From positions 62,001-126,000 of the forward strand of contig NZ_FNFO01000004.1 in assembly GCF_900100765.1 (NCBI RefSeq): a DNA stretch of 64,000 bases, written 5' to 3'. Every line of letters starts with the position of its first letter. The first letter of the stretch is position 1. The DNA comes from Catalinimonas alkaloidigena. GTDB taxonomy: Bacteria; Bacteroidota; Bacteroidia; Cytophagales; Flexibacteraceae. A program made the position numbers and the translations under genes. A model generated the notes under the pieces. It worked only from the letters and a program-made list of their open reading frames with translations. It had not been told where the DNA came from and made no database searches. Shown here one piece after another: positions 35,079-42,926 of this stretch.

Positions 35079-37396
35079 GCATAGACGTCAATCAGGTTCG
35101 CCGCAAAGAACTTGGCAAAACGCGCCTGTGTCGCCAGGCGCTCCAGCCGTTTGGAGGTATTCAGTACTTTGATGGTGGTCATCTGCCGTCGGAAGTCGTC
35201 CGGGTCGATGTGCAGGATGCCTTTGCCCAGCACCGGGGCGCGCTCGTCCGCGCCTTCGTACAGGGTGACAAACAGCGTGGTGGTGTCTTTCCACAGGTCG
35301 AAGCCCCGGTCGTCGCGGATCACCTTGTGCCCTTCGAAGAAGTACGTATGGCCCTCTTCCGACGTCAGTTGCATGCGGTAGCGCATGTAGCGCCCTTCCT
35401 GGTGCTCCTCGTCGGCCACAAACAGGTTGAACGTACCTTCGGTCGCGATCAGCGGATCTGGCGACAAAGCCGGCGCTTCGACCGTACCGAACATGGCGGC
35501 CTCGTGCTGCGGATCTTCCATCATCTTCTCCAGGTCGGGCGATTCGATGGTCAGGATGAACGAGAACGGTGAGTTTTCTTCTTTGCCCACCCGCTCGCCA
35601 CGGGCGTAATCTTCTTTTTCGTAGAGGGAAAAGAAGCCGTTCATCCGCTCCGTAAACTTGATGCCGGGACGGGTTTCTTCTTCGGGCTCCGGTCCTAGAG
35701 CGGGGAAATCGTAGGAGATGCTCCAGCCCCGGTCGGCCGCCATGTAGTGGCAGATGCGCTCGGCCAGGGCCGAGATGGTCAACAGCGGGTTGACGCCCAG
35801 CGTACGCGGCACGATGGCGCCGCAGGTCACATACAGCCCTTCGTACACCGCCGTGTCGCCTTTGCCCGAAAAGACCTGCCCTTTGTGGTTGACCACGCCC
35901 GTCTGCACCGTTTCGCCCATCGCACAGCCGCCCAGCGGGTGGACGGTGGTCAGGTTGTGTTTCATCACCTTGTTCCAGGTCGGGTTCTTGATGTACGTCC
36001 CGCCCAGTTTTTGCGTGACCTTCCGCAGGTTTTCGCTGACTTTCTCGAAAATCTTTTGCGTGCCGGCCCCCGGCCAGGCGATGTGCAGCCGGTCTTTCTC
36101 CAATTCCATCCGCCCTTTGGCGTTGTCGTGGGTCATCACCAGATAGGTCATCGTGTTTTTCACAGCCCCGTCGTAGGCGCCTTTCACCATCGACCCGAGG
36201 CGGCGGGTCCACTCTTTCAGGTTGTCGGCAAAATCCCGGTCGGTGTCCTTGCCGGTGAGATCGGCGGCGGCCAGCAGCGCCTGCGGCACGAACTTGGCCA
36301 ACGCGCTGGGAATCACTCCTTCTTCAATCACCATGCCTTCTACCTGCTGCGCGGGCGCTTTGCGTAGGTCGATGATGCCCGTGATGCAGGGCCCACACCG
36401 GTCCGCGTCGTTGACCTCTTTCAGGCCGGTGCCCACGCCATTGATGGCGATGTCGTTGTTGAAGGCGAACCCCAGAAAATCGCCGTTGCCGGTAAAGCTT
36501 TCGCCCAGTCTCGGGGAGACGTGCAAGCCCCTGGCCCGCGACCGCAACAGAATTTCGGTGCTGCCCAGCGCGCCCGCCGCCAGCACCACCAAGTCGGCAC
36601 TGACGAACAGTTCGGGTGCGTTGAAGCGTTTGCGGCCGCTGCGGTGCTCGTAAAATACGCGCCAGCGGTCGCCCACCTGCTCGATCCACTGTACGCCCAC
36701 CTCGGTAAAAATCTCCGCCCCGAAGTTTTTCGCATCGGGCAGGTACGTCATGGCGGTGGTGTTCTTCGCGCCGGTGTTGCAGCCACTGACACAATCGCCA
36801 CAGCCCGGACACGCCTCCTGGTGTACGCCCACGTGGTTCACCTTGTCTTCGAAGTTCACGTTGATGGGAGGCCGGTAGAACACATTATCGCCGAACCCCG
36901 CCGCACCCGCCTGCAGGGCGGCCAGTTTCGCGGGAGTGGTCAGCGTTTCGGGAAACGGCACCGGTTTGAGCATTTCGGTGGCGCGCGCAAACCCCTGGTC
37001 CAGCTGGGCCTGGTCGTGGCGCAGCGCGGCGGGCCACTCGTCGGCCTCCAGCACCCAGCGCTCGGGTTTGAGCGATACGTTGGCGTTGATCAGCGAGGTG
37101 CCGCCCAGCCCGCACCCGACCAGTACGTTGATGTCGGGATTGACGTGGAAATTGTAGAGGCCCGTGCGCGGACCAATGTGTTTGTCGGGCAGGTCGAGTT
37201 GCATTTCGGTGGCGGCTTCCCACTGTTGGTCGGGAAACTCGCCGGGCAGAAATTCCTTGCCGCGTTCCAGCAGACAAACCTGCCGTCCGGCGCGGGCCAT
37301 GCGGGAGGCGGCAATGCTGCCCCCGTACCCGGACCCGATCACGACGACGTCGTAGTGCGGTTTGAGGGCGCTAAGCGGACTCGCTAATCGTTTCAT
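35075..37396 (-). CDS. GMC-family FAD oxidoreductase with Cys cluster and extra C-terminal domain
   Basis: 773 residues. The FAD-binding motif is at residues 15-30 (VVVIGSGYGGSIAASRM), and GGTSLINANV and the C-terminal HPLGGCAMG and NPLLTISALAERI fit the GMC/cholesterol-oxidase-like group. A Cys array CPGCGDCVSGC (CxxCxxCxxxC, about residue 195) could bind an iron-sulfur cluster. The oxidoreductase proper ends near residue 570. From RPGIKFTERMNGFF the last 198 residues form the same domain found at the C-terminus of the patatin at 30673. The family oxidises alcohols or sterol-like lipids. It is the second gene of the operon; its start overlaps the metallophosphoesterase end by 26 bases, and its stop is coupled to the alpha/beta hydrolase. 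Confidence 0.9.
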   Translation of the reverse strand: MKRLASPLSALKPHYDVVVIGSGYGGSIAASRMARAGRQVCLLERGKEFLPGEFPDQQWEAATEMQLDLPDKHIGPRTGLYNFHVNPDINVLVGCGLGGTSLINANVSLKPERWVLEADEWPAALRHDQAQLDQGFARATEMLKPVPFPETLTTPAKLAALQAGAAGFGDNVFYRPPINVNFEDKVNHVGVHQEACPGCGDCVSGCNTGAKNTTAMTYLPDAKNFGAEIFTEVGVQWIEQVGDRWRVFYEHRSGRKRFNAPELFVSADLVVLAAGALGSTEILLRSRARGLHVSPRLGESFTGNGDFLGFAFNNDIAINGVGTGLKEVNDADRCGPCITGIIDLRKAPAQQVEGMVIEEGVIPSALAKFVPQALLAAADLTGKDTDRDFADNLKEWTRRLGSMVKGAYDGAVKNTMTYLVMTHDNAKGRMELEKDRLHIAWPGAGTQKIFEKVSENLRKVTQKLGGTYIKNPTWNKVMKHNLTTVHPLGGCAMGETVQTGVVNHKGQVFSGKGDTAVYEGLYVTCGAIVPRTLGVNPLLTISALAERICHYMAADRGWSISYDFPALGPEPEEETRPGIKFTERMNGFFSLYEKEDYARGERVGKEENSPFSFILTIESPDLEKMMEDPQHEAAMFGTVEAPALSPDPLIATEGTFNLFVADEEHQEGRYMRYRMQLTSEEGHTYFFEGHKVIRDDRGFDLWKDTTTLFVTLYEGADERAPVLGKGILHIDPDDFRRQMTTIKVLNTSKRLERLATQARFAKFFAANLIDVYA

Positions 37397-39107
37397 GGAG
37401 GTGGGATTTAGACACTAGGGAGGTGGGAATGTGGATCGGCGGCTCGATGAGGTCCGGCGTCAGGGGCTCCGCCGGTTGGTACCAGGGCGCGCCGTGGGCA
37501 GCATGGGCCTGATACGTCCAGCGACGCGGTACCCGCCGAATGCCCACGGGGTAGATCGTCAGGCCATCGGCCGTCAGGTGCAATCGCAGGAAGTTCTTGA
37601 AGTCCTGCCCGCGAAACGAGGAATACGCTTCGGTTTCGTGGGAGCCCAACAGCAGCGTGCAGCACAACAGGTAGAGCCCCATCAGCGTGGCGCTGAGGCC
37701 GCCTCCCAACACGCCCACGCCCAGGGCAATGGCCCACGGGCCCAGCGGAAGCCCTTCAATTTCAAGGGCGCGGACCAATTCGTCCGAGATGGTACGGGCG
37801 GCGATGTACATCAGACTCGCCTGCGCCAGGCCGTGCAGCGCGCCCATCACCTGCATGCCGCCGGCACGCTTCATGCTGGTGTCGGCAAAGGCGAAGATGC
37901 CCGCCCCGACCAGAAGCATCAGTCCCAGAATGGCGAGTTGGCTTTCTGTCCGTAGGGCCCAGGCAAACAGCAGATAGACCACGGCCATCAGCCCCGCGAA
38001 CGACGGATTGTAGACGGGAAACAACAGGTTTTTCCAGGCTTGCCCTCGGCTTTGCGACGCATTTGGGTAGCACTGACGCTGTGTGAACGCACGCGTGGCC
38101 TGTTTATCGTGCGCATCGGCCACTACGGCCCGTTTCGGCACATGGTGCGTGGGGTGCATAAATGCGCCGCCGCCTCCGGCCGTAATCATCCATTCCGACT
38201 GGTCTTCGTTCGTGTAGCTGACGTAATGGTGCAGGTCGCCCGTCAGGGTTACCACCCGGCGCAGGCCGAACGCCTCGTGCTCGATGCACTCCCGGCAGAA
38301 GTATTCCAGGTTTTTGAGGGGGCGGTCGCTTTTCTTGTATTGTGCATAAACCCAGGCGGGTTCGGAAGTACAGAGGATCACCCGGTCGCCACGGTGCGCT
38401 TCTTCCCGGGCCACCCACCGAAAATAGTCGAGTTGCGGCTGGTCGATATCGGCCGACAGTTGGATGTCGATGCCCCAGAGCCACCAGCCGTGCGCCAGCT
38501 TCACGGCAAAATAGCTGCGCTTTTGTTCCGTTTTCCACCCGCCGATCCACCGCTGCTGGCAGAACTGTTTCAGAAATGCCCCGAGGCCGTCGTACCAGTC
38601 GTGGTTGCCGGGAATGGCGTACAGTTTCGGAGCTTTTCCTTCGGGGATGTAGGAGCGGGCTGCCCGAAAGGGGCCCACCAGCCGGTCGTTGTACGCATCG
38701 GCCTGCGGCGTCGGATACACCTGATCGCCCCCCATCACCAGCACATCGCCCCGCCGGGTGTCGTGGCCGCCCACCGTCAGGGTCTCATGACCCAACAGGT
38801 ACGCCAGGGCGTAGGTGGGATTGAAGCCGTCGCCGAGGTCCGACACGTAGTCGATCCAAAGTTCTTCCTGTTCGGCCTCTTTGCATTGAAACGTAACGGG
38901 GTCCGACAAACACGCCTGCAACTCGCGCCGGTCGGCGTACGAGCCAAACAGGTCCGACACCACGGTCTGGATGCCGGTGCGCGTCAGTTGCCGGAAATCG
39001 AACCAGCGGGTCATGCGCCGGCGGGTAAATCCCAACCGGGCGGGATCTTCTGCGGGCGGCGAAACGGGCATGTCCTCAGGCGGAGGAGAATACGGAGCTG
39101 AATCCAT
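37371..39107 (-). CDS. Metallophosphoesterase with C-terminal membrane domain
   Basis: 578 residues from ATG 39107; the in-frame extension to 39248 carries no plausible sequence. Calcineurin-type metal-binding motifs occur in order: YVSDLGDG, LVMGGDQVYP, AIPGNHDWYDG and TLTGDLHHYV. After about residue 370 four or five hydrophobic helices follow (SFAGLMAVVYLLFAWAL; LAILGLMLLVGAGIFAFA; LGVGVLGGGLSATLMGLYLL), then a soluble tail. It should be an inner-membrane phosphoesterase. It is the first gene of the seven-gene lipid-enzyme operon, so its promoter lies in 39108-39360. A phospholipid or phosphorylated lipid substrate is a reasonable guess. Confidence 0.85.
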   Translation of the reverse strand: MDSAPYSPPPEDMPVSPPAEDPARLGFTRRRMTRWFDFRQLTRTGIQTVVSDLFGSYADRRELQACLSDPVTFQCKEAEQEELWIDYVSDLGDGFNPTYALAYLLGHETLTVGGHDTRRGDVLVMGGDQVYPTPQADAYNDRLVGPFRAARSYIPEGKAPKLYAIPGNHDWYDGLGAFLKQFCQQRWIGGWKTEQKRSYFAVKLAHGWWLWGIDIQLSADIDQPQLDYFRWVAREEAHRGDRVILCTSEPAWVYAQYKKSDRPLKNLEYFCRECIEHEAFGLRRVVTLTGDLHHYVSYTNEDQSEWMITAGGGGAFMHPTHHVPKRAVVADAHDKQATRAFTQRQCYPNASQSRGQAWKNLLFPVYNPSFAGLMAVVYLLFAWALRTESQLAILGLMLLVGAGIFAFADTSMKRAGGMQVMGALHGLAQASLMYIAARTISDELVRALEIEGLPLGPWAIALGVGVLGGGLSATLMGLYLLCCTLLLGSHETEAYSSFRGQDFKNFLRLHLTADGLTIYPVGIRRVPRRWTYQAHAAHGAPWYQPAEPLTPDLIEPPIHIPTSLVSKSHLHETISESA

Positions 39108-39322
39108 AAGCCAAAACGGAAAAGAAGGCTGAGACGAAAATCGGTGCGTGGCTTCTGGCCGAAGAGGAATCGGTCGGCACCGGAACGAACACTGTACGGA
39201 AACTGAACGGACGGCTCCCGAATGCCCGGGGGGCATTCCTGACCGCAACTGCCTTTTGGGGGCTGAGTAAAAAGGCGATTGAATTGCGTTTAAAGCTAGG
39301 AATAATTGGATATAAACGCAAC

Positions 39323-39338
39323 AAATTAACGTTAATTT
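39323..39338. promoter_or_regulatory. Perfect 16-base palindrome, candidate operator
   Basis: AAATTAACGTTAATTT is a perfect palindrome in an AT-rich island of the divergent promoter region. It stands 216 bases before the metallophosphoesterase start and 214 bases before the isomerase-like start, so one dimeric regulator could control both sides. Confidence 0.45.
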
Positions 39339-39365
39339 CTATCTGAGCCTCAGCATGTTATCGTG

Positions 39366-39490
39366 GCAGGGCTCCGGCAAACGCATGGCCGGGCCGGCAA
39401 CCCTCACGCAACTCCGCATTTTTTGCTACCTTCCCTCCGCACGGAGCGGTCAGCAAGGCGATGGCGACTTGGGTGCGTCAGCACCCACGA
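39366..39490 (+). promoter_or_regulatory. Structured 5' leader of unknown class
   Basis: AGGG (39368-39371) pairs with CCCT (39401-39404), enclosing CCGGC (39374-39378)/GCCGG (39388-39392). Further hairpins are CTCCG-ca-CGGAG (39435-39446) and TGGGTGC-gtca-GCACCCA (39470-39487). The string CCGGCAACCCTC recalls the core of SAM-I/IV riboswitches, but other conserved parts of those are absent. It precedes the Tat isomerase-like gene by about 60 bases. It is a candidate cis-regulatory RNA only. Confidence 0.3.
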
Positions 39491-39551
39491 ACTTCCGCCC
39501 TTTTTTCGTGCCGTTTTCTGCATCAAACTCCAAACGTATACCTCTACTCCT

Positions 39552-40466
39552 ATGCACCTTTCTCGCAGATCTTTTCTCAAAACCAGCGCGCTTGCCGCGG
39601 CCGGGGCCACCCTCCTGCCGCCGAAGCTGCTGGCCGCCCGCAAACCCAAAGAACTGGTGGGCGTACAGCTCTACTCGATTCGCGACGCCATGAAGGCCGA
39701 CCCGCTCGCCACGCTCACCAAGCTGGCCGACATGGGCTACCAGCACGTAGAACACGCCAACTACATCGACCGGAAATTTTACGGCTACGCGCCGAAAGAA
39801 TTTAAAAAGGTGCTGGACGATTTGGGCCTGAAAATGCCCAGTGGCCACACGGTGATGCGCGGCGAGCACTGGGATGCCGCGAAAAAAGACTTCACCGACG
39901 CCTGGAAATACACCGTGGAAGACGCCGCCGTCCTGGGGCAGGAGTACGTGATCAGCCCCTGGCTCGACGAGTCGCTCCGGAAGTCGTACGACGGCCTGTT
40001 GCAGTTTATGGAGGTGTTCAACAAAAGCGGTGAACTGTGTAAAAAGTCGGGCATGAAATTCGGCTACCACAACCACGACTTCGAGTTTAGTGAGTCGCTC
40101 AACGGCCAGACGCTCTACGACCTCATCCTGACACATACCGATCCGAAGCTGGTCATCCAACAGCTGGACATCGGCAACATGATCGGCGGCGGGGGCGACC
40201 CGCAGGCCATCCTGAGCAAATACCCAGACCGTTTCCCGTCCATGCACGTGAAAGACGAGATCGCCAGCCAGGAAGAGCACAGCGGTTACGAAAGCACCAT
40301 CCTAGGCAAGGGCATTGTCGGCACGAAAGAGATCGCCGCGATGGGCAAAAAGATGGGCGGCACGAAGCACTTCATCATCGAACAAGAATCGTACCAGGGC
40401 ATGGACCCTCTGGATAGTGTGAAGGAAGACCTGATGATCATGAAAAAGTGGGGCTACGTCAGCTAG
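39552..40466 (+). CDS. Sugar-phosphate isomerase/epimerase-like TIM-barrel protein, Tat-exported
   Basis: 304 residues from ATG 39552, the start of a twin-arginine signal (HLSRRSFLKTSALAAAGATL); the frame extension to 39363 is leader sequence. The TIM-barrel body carries VGVQLYSIRDAMKADPLATL, MKFGYHNHDFEFSE, QQLDIGNMIGGGGDPQAIL and MHVKDEI. It is clearly paralogous to the 29604-30584 protein (QLYxxRxxM, KxADxGY, LGLxxxSGHxxxxG, FxYHNHDFEFS) but lacks the lipobox, so it should be soluble in the periplasm. The reaction is unknown; periplasmic relatives are linked to sugar oxidation or isomerisation. A strong terminator follows at 40497-40524. Confidence 0.88.
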   Translation: MHLSRRSFLKTSALAAAGATLLPPKLLAARKPKELVGVQLYSIRDAMKADPLATLTKLADMGYQHVEHANYIDRKFYGYAPKEFKKVLDDLGLKMPSGHTVMRGEHWDAAKKDFTDAWKYTVEDAAVLGQEYVISPWLDESLRKSYDGLLQFMEVFNKSGELCKKSGMKFGYHNHDFEFSESLNGQTLYDLILTHTDPKLVIQQLDIGNMIGGGGDPQAILSKYPDRFPSMHVKDEIASQEEHSGYESTILGKGIVGTKEIAAMGKKMGGTKHFIIEQESYQGMDPLDSVKEDLMIMKKWGYVS

Positions 40467-40496
40467 CCTCTTAGTTTTTGATAGGGAAATTGATAC

Positions 40497-40524
40497 AAAA
40501 GCGGCTTTCTAGGCCGCTTTTTTT
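40497..40524 (+). terminator. Rho-independent terminator
   Basis: GCGGC (40501-40505) and GCCGC (40513-40517) with flanking AAAA/TTTT extend to a 9-bp stem around a 7-base loop, then seven T. It ends the 39552-40466 transcript, 30 bases after its stop codon. Confidence 0.88.
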
Positions 40525-40677
40525 ATTTGAGAGAATCTTTTTGAAAGCGTATCGATAGACGAGATAAACGTACCACTTTTCTTTTGACGACGCCTTCGTA
40601 AAAGTGGTACGTCGAGACGGCGGCAGCTTCTCGTGTGTTTCGTGGGTGGACGCCTCCCTTACGCCGCTCTGTTTCAT

Positions 40678-42012
40678 CTACTCCTCCGGTGCGTCGGCCA
40701 GCCACTGCCACCGTGTGGCCCAATCCTCCAGAAATTCGGTTCGCCATTGGGCTACGGTCCGAGCCCCCTGCTGCTTCGCCATGAACGCTTCAGGTTCGGT
40801 TCGGTCGCTGTACCACTGGTTTCCGAGGGGATAGTCCTGCGCGTGCACCGCGCCGGGCCACGGGTTTTGGCTGACGTACGCGCCCGTTTGTGTGGGGAAG
40901 CCGGGCAGGTTGCTGCTGATCCGATACGTACTGGTTTCCTCCTGCTTGGACGAATAGCGCACGGCGTATTGCCCACCACCGAGGGCATAGCCCGGCCAGG
41001 TCTGCTGGTTCACTTCCAGCGTAAAACAAGCGGAATCGGGCGGCACGGGCAGGTCGGGACCCGGGAAGCGCCATTCCAGCGTGGCGTAGACCGGCACAGT
41101 GTCCCGCTCGGTCGACGGGCGGTCGAAGATGCGCCGGGCGCTGTGGGTGATGGGTGTAAAACTGCCGCCCCAGCTTTCGCCGGTCGGGTCGTGGGGATCG
41201 CCGTGCATGACGTAGGCCAGCGAAGGGGTATCGCCCATTTTAACCGACCCGCCGTAATGTTGTTTGAAATTGCGACCCAGGTGGCCCCGCGCCCGGATCG
41301 CGTGGTCGTAGTACCCGTCGTTGCTCAATTCTGTCGGCGCGCCCTCGTCCATGAACCAGCCTCGGTACGTGGCGTTGGCCTCGATGAACCACAGGTCGGG
41401 ATGATGCTCGGCCAGGTAGGCGTAACTGTTGACGCTCCATTTTTTGTTGGGCCCGCCGATCCAGTAGACGCGGATGTGCTCTTTGATGTCGGGGGCGTCG
41501 TGCACGGCCTGCGCCAGATCTTCCAGCCCGCCCCAAACCAGCACCCACAACGGTTGGTCGCTCGTTTTCCGCGCACAGCGCACAATCCACTCGGAACCTT
41601 CCGTAGGCACCGACCAGCCCGGGTAGGGAGCGGCGTCGACCGCGCCCTGTTTCGTAACGCTCCGCAGCGAGTCCGGCGCGGGGAAACCGTCCGCGTGCGC
41701 TTGCAGGCGCGGCAGGTCCTGTGCGTAGAGGTCGATCATCGCCAGAATGGCCTCCTTCCGGCCAGGACCGTACGGCGACGACAACAGCCCTTCGGTCTGA
41801 AAACGGTCGGCGTACATCAGGAAATGGATCATCGACTGGAAATCGTCCGGATCGGTGCCCCCGATGTCGGTGCTGATCAGGATACGGGGCTTGGCCGTGT
41901 CCGTGGTCTGGTCTGGCGCGGGCGTGGTGCACTGCGTCAGGCACAACAGCATCGCACCGGCGGCCACAAATCCGATCCAGCGGTGCCTAACGAGCGGAAT
42001 GCAAATGAGCAT
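40678..42012 (-). CDS. DUF1593 nucleoside-hydrolase-like lipoprotein
   Basis: 444 residues from ATG 42012; the in-frame extension to 42096 precedes the signal peptide and is not real. The signal peptide (WIGFVAAGAMLLCLTQC) ends in a lipobox. The body opens RILISTDIGGTDPDDFQSM, the Asp cluster that binds calcium and ribose in nucleoside hydrolases, and continues VWGGLEDLAQAVHDAP and IGGPNKKWSVNSYAYLAEH. The C-terminal third (from about VPVYATLEWRFPG) is a beta domain typical of DUF1593 proteins. These are secreted, probably glycan- or nucleoside-degrading hydrolases. It is divergent from the ECF sigma gene of the neighbouring utilisation locus. Confidence 0.85.
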   Translation of the reverse strand: MLICIPLVRHRWIGFVAAGAMLLCLTQCTTPAPDQTTDTAKPRILISTDIGGTDPDDFQSMIHFLMYADRFQTEGLLSSPYGPGRKEAILAMIDLYAQDLPRLQAHADGFPAPDSLRSVTKQGAVDAAPYPGWSVPTEGSEWIVRCARKTSDQPLWVLVWGGLEDLAQAVHDAPDIKEHIRVYWIGGPNKKWSVNSYAYLAEHHPDLWFIEANATYRGWFMDEGAPTELSNDGYYDHAIRARGHLGRNFKQHYGGSVKMGDTPSLAYVMHGDPHDPTGESWGGSFTPITHSARRIFDRPSTERDTVPVYATLEWRFPGPDLPVPPDSACFTLEVNQQTWPGYALGGGQYAVRYSSKQEETSTYRISSNLPGFPTQTGAYVSQNPWPGAVHAQDYPLGNQWYSDRTEPEAFMAKQQGARTVAQWRTEFLEDWATRWQWLADAPEE

Positions 42013-42236
42013 AGGGCAGGTGAGTTTACAGAGAAGACCCTTTTCCGGGCCCGACCTACCCCTCCGGCCGAAAAATTCTAGCACACGGGCAGCCACCCGC
42101 CACTTTTCGACGAAGCATCGGGTATGGATGGGGGGCGTCGGGCTTCTATGTAGCTAACCGGAGCGGATTCCCCCGCGCCCCACACGACTACAGATGCCCC
42201 GCCCGCCGGCGTGCGTCGTTCCGGTTGCTGGAAGCC

Positions 42237-42827
42237 ATGCCTACGAACGCCACCGACATAGCACTTTGGGAACAGTTCCGCCAGGGAGACGCCGCCGCGT
42301 ACGAGCAGTTGTACCGTCGGTTTGCGCCCACGCTGTACAGCTACGCGGTGCGGTTTGCGCCGCACGAGCCCGAGTGGGTGGAAGACTGTATCCAGGAGTT
42401 GTTCATCTACCTGTGGCAGCACCGGACGCAGGTGGGGCCAACGGCTTCGGTCAAACACTACCTGTTCAAAGCACTGCGCCGCGAGGTGATGCGCCGGTTT
42501 CGGCGACCGCGGCGGCTGATTACCTACGGCTCGGAAGAGGCGACCTACGAGTTTCTGCTTTCCCTTGCGGGCGAGGCGGATCGTCAGGACCAGGAGCAAC
42601 GCCAGGAACAAAGCGCGCACCTGCGGCGCATCATCGAACGACTGCCCAGTCAGCAGAAAGAAGCGCTCCTGCTCCGCTTTCACGACGAACTGACGCCCGA
42701 CGAAATCGCCGACATCCTGTCGGTCAGCGCCCGGACGGTCTACCGCCTGTTGGACCGGGCCTTGGCCACGCTGAAGAAAAACCGGATGCTGCAAACGCTG
42801 CTGCTGGCAGCCTTGTGGATGAGTTGA
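42237..42827 (+). CDS. ECF-type RNA polymerase sigma factor
   Basis: 196 residues from ATG 42237 (a TTG at 42225 in frame is less likely). Region 2 is visible as YEQLYRRFAPTLYSYAVRFA and DCIQELFIYLWQHR, and region 4 as LPSQQKEALLLRFHDELTPD followed by the helix-turn-helix EIADILSVSARTVYRLL. It is the first of a sigma-FecR-SusC-SusD series, the classical trans-envelope signalling arrangement in which the STN domain of SusC tells FecR to release sigma when substrate is bound. Confidence 0.93.
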   Translation: MPTNATDIALWEQFRQGDAAAYEQLYRRFAPTLYSYAVRFAPHEPEWVEDCIQELFIYLWQHRTQVGPTASVKHYLFKALRREVMRRFRRPRRLITYGSEEATYEFLLSLAGEADRQDQEQRQEQSAHLRRIIERLPSQQKEALLLRFHDELTPDEIADILSVSARTVYRLLDRALATLKKNRMLQTLLLAALWMS

Positions 42828-42926
42828 GGCGCCTTTTTACAACTTTTTCATTTTTTTTCGGGTGGGCTGTCAAAAACAGGGGGCCGCGTTCCTATGGAGA
42901 GATGAACCGCAGATTTCTCCACCGCT

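Larger units (their letters stand above)
39108..39551. other. Divergent intergenic region with palindrome and structured leader
   Basis: 443 bases between divergent genes. It contains the perfect palindrome at 39323-39338 and, to its right, a GC-rich leader with several hairpins (39366-39490) ahead of the plus-strand isomerase-like gene. Promoters for both genes must lie here. No protein-coding content was recognised. Confidence 0.6.

Noticed and set aside
39366-39490. SAM riboswitch
   Set aside because: Only the GGCAACCC-type core string fits; the kink-turn and the other conserved joining regions are missing and the downstream gene is not sulfur-related, so it is listed only as an unclassified leader.
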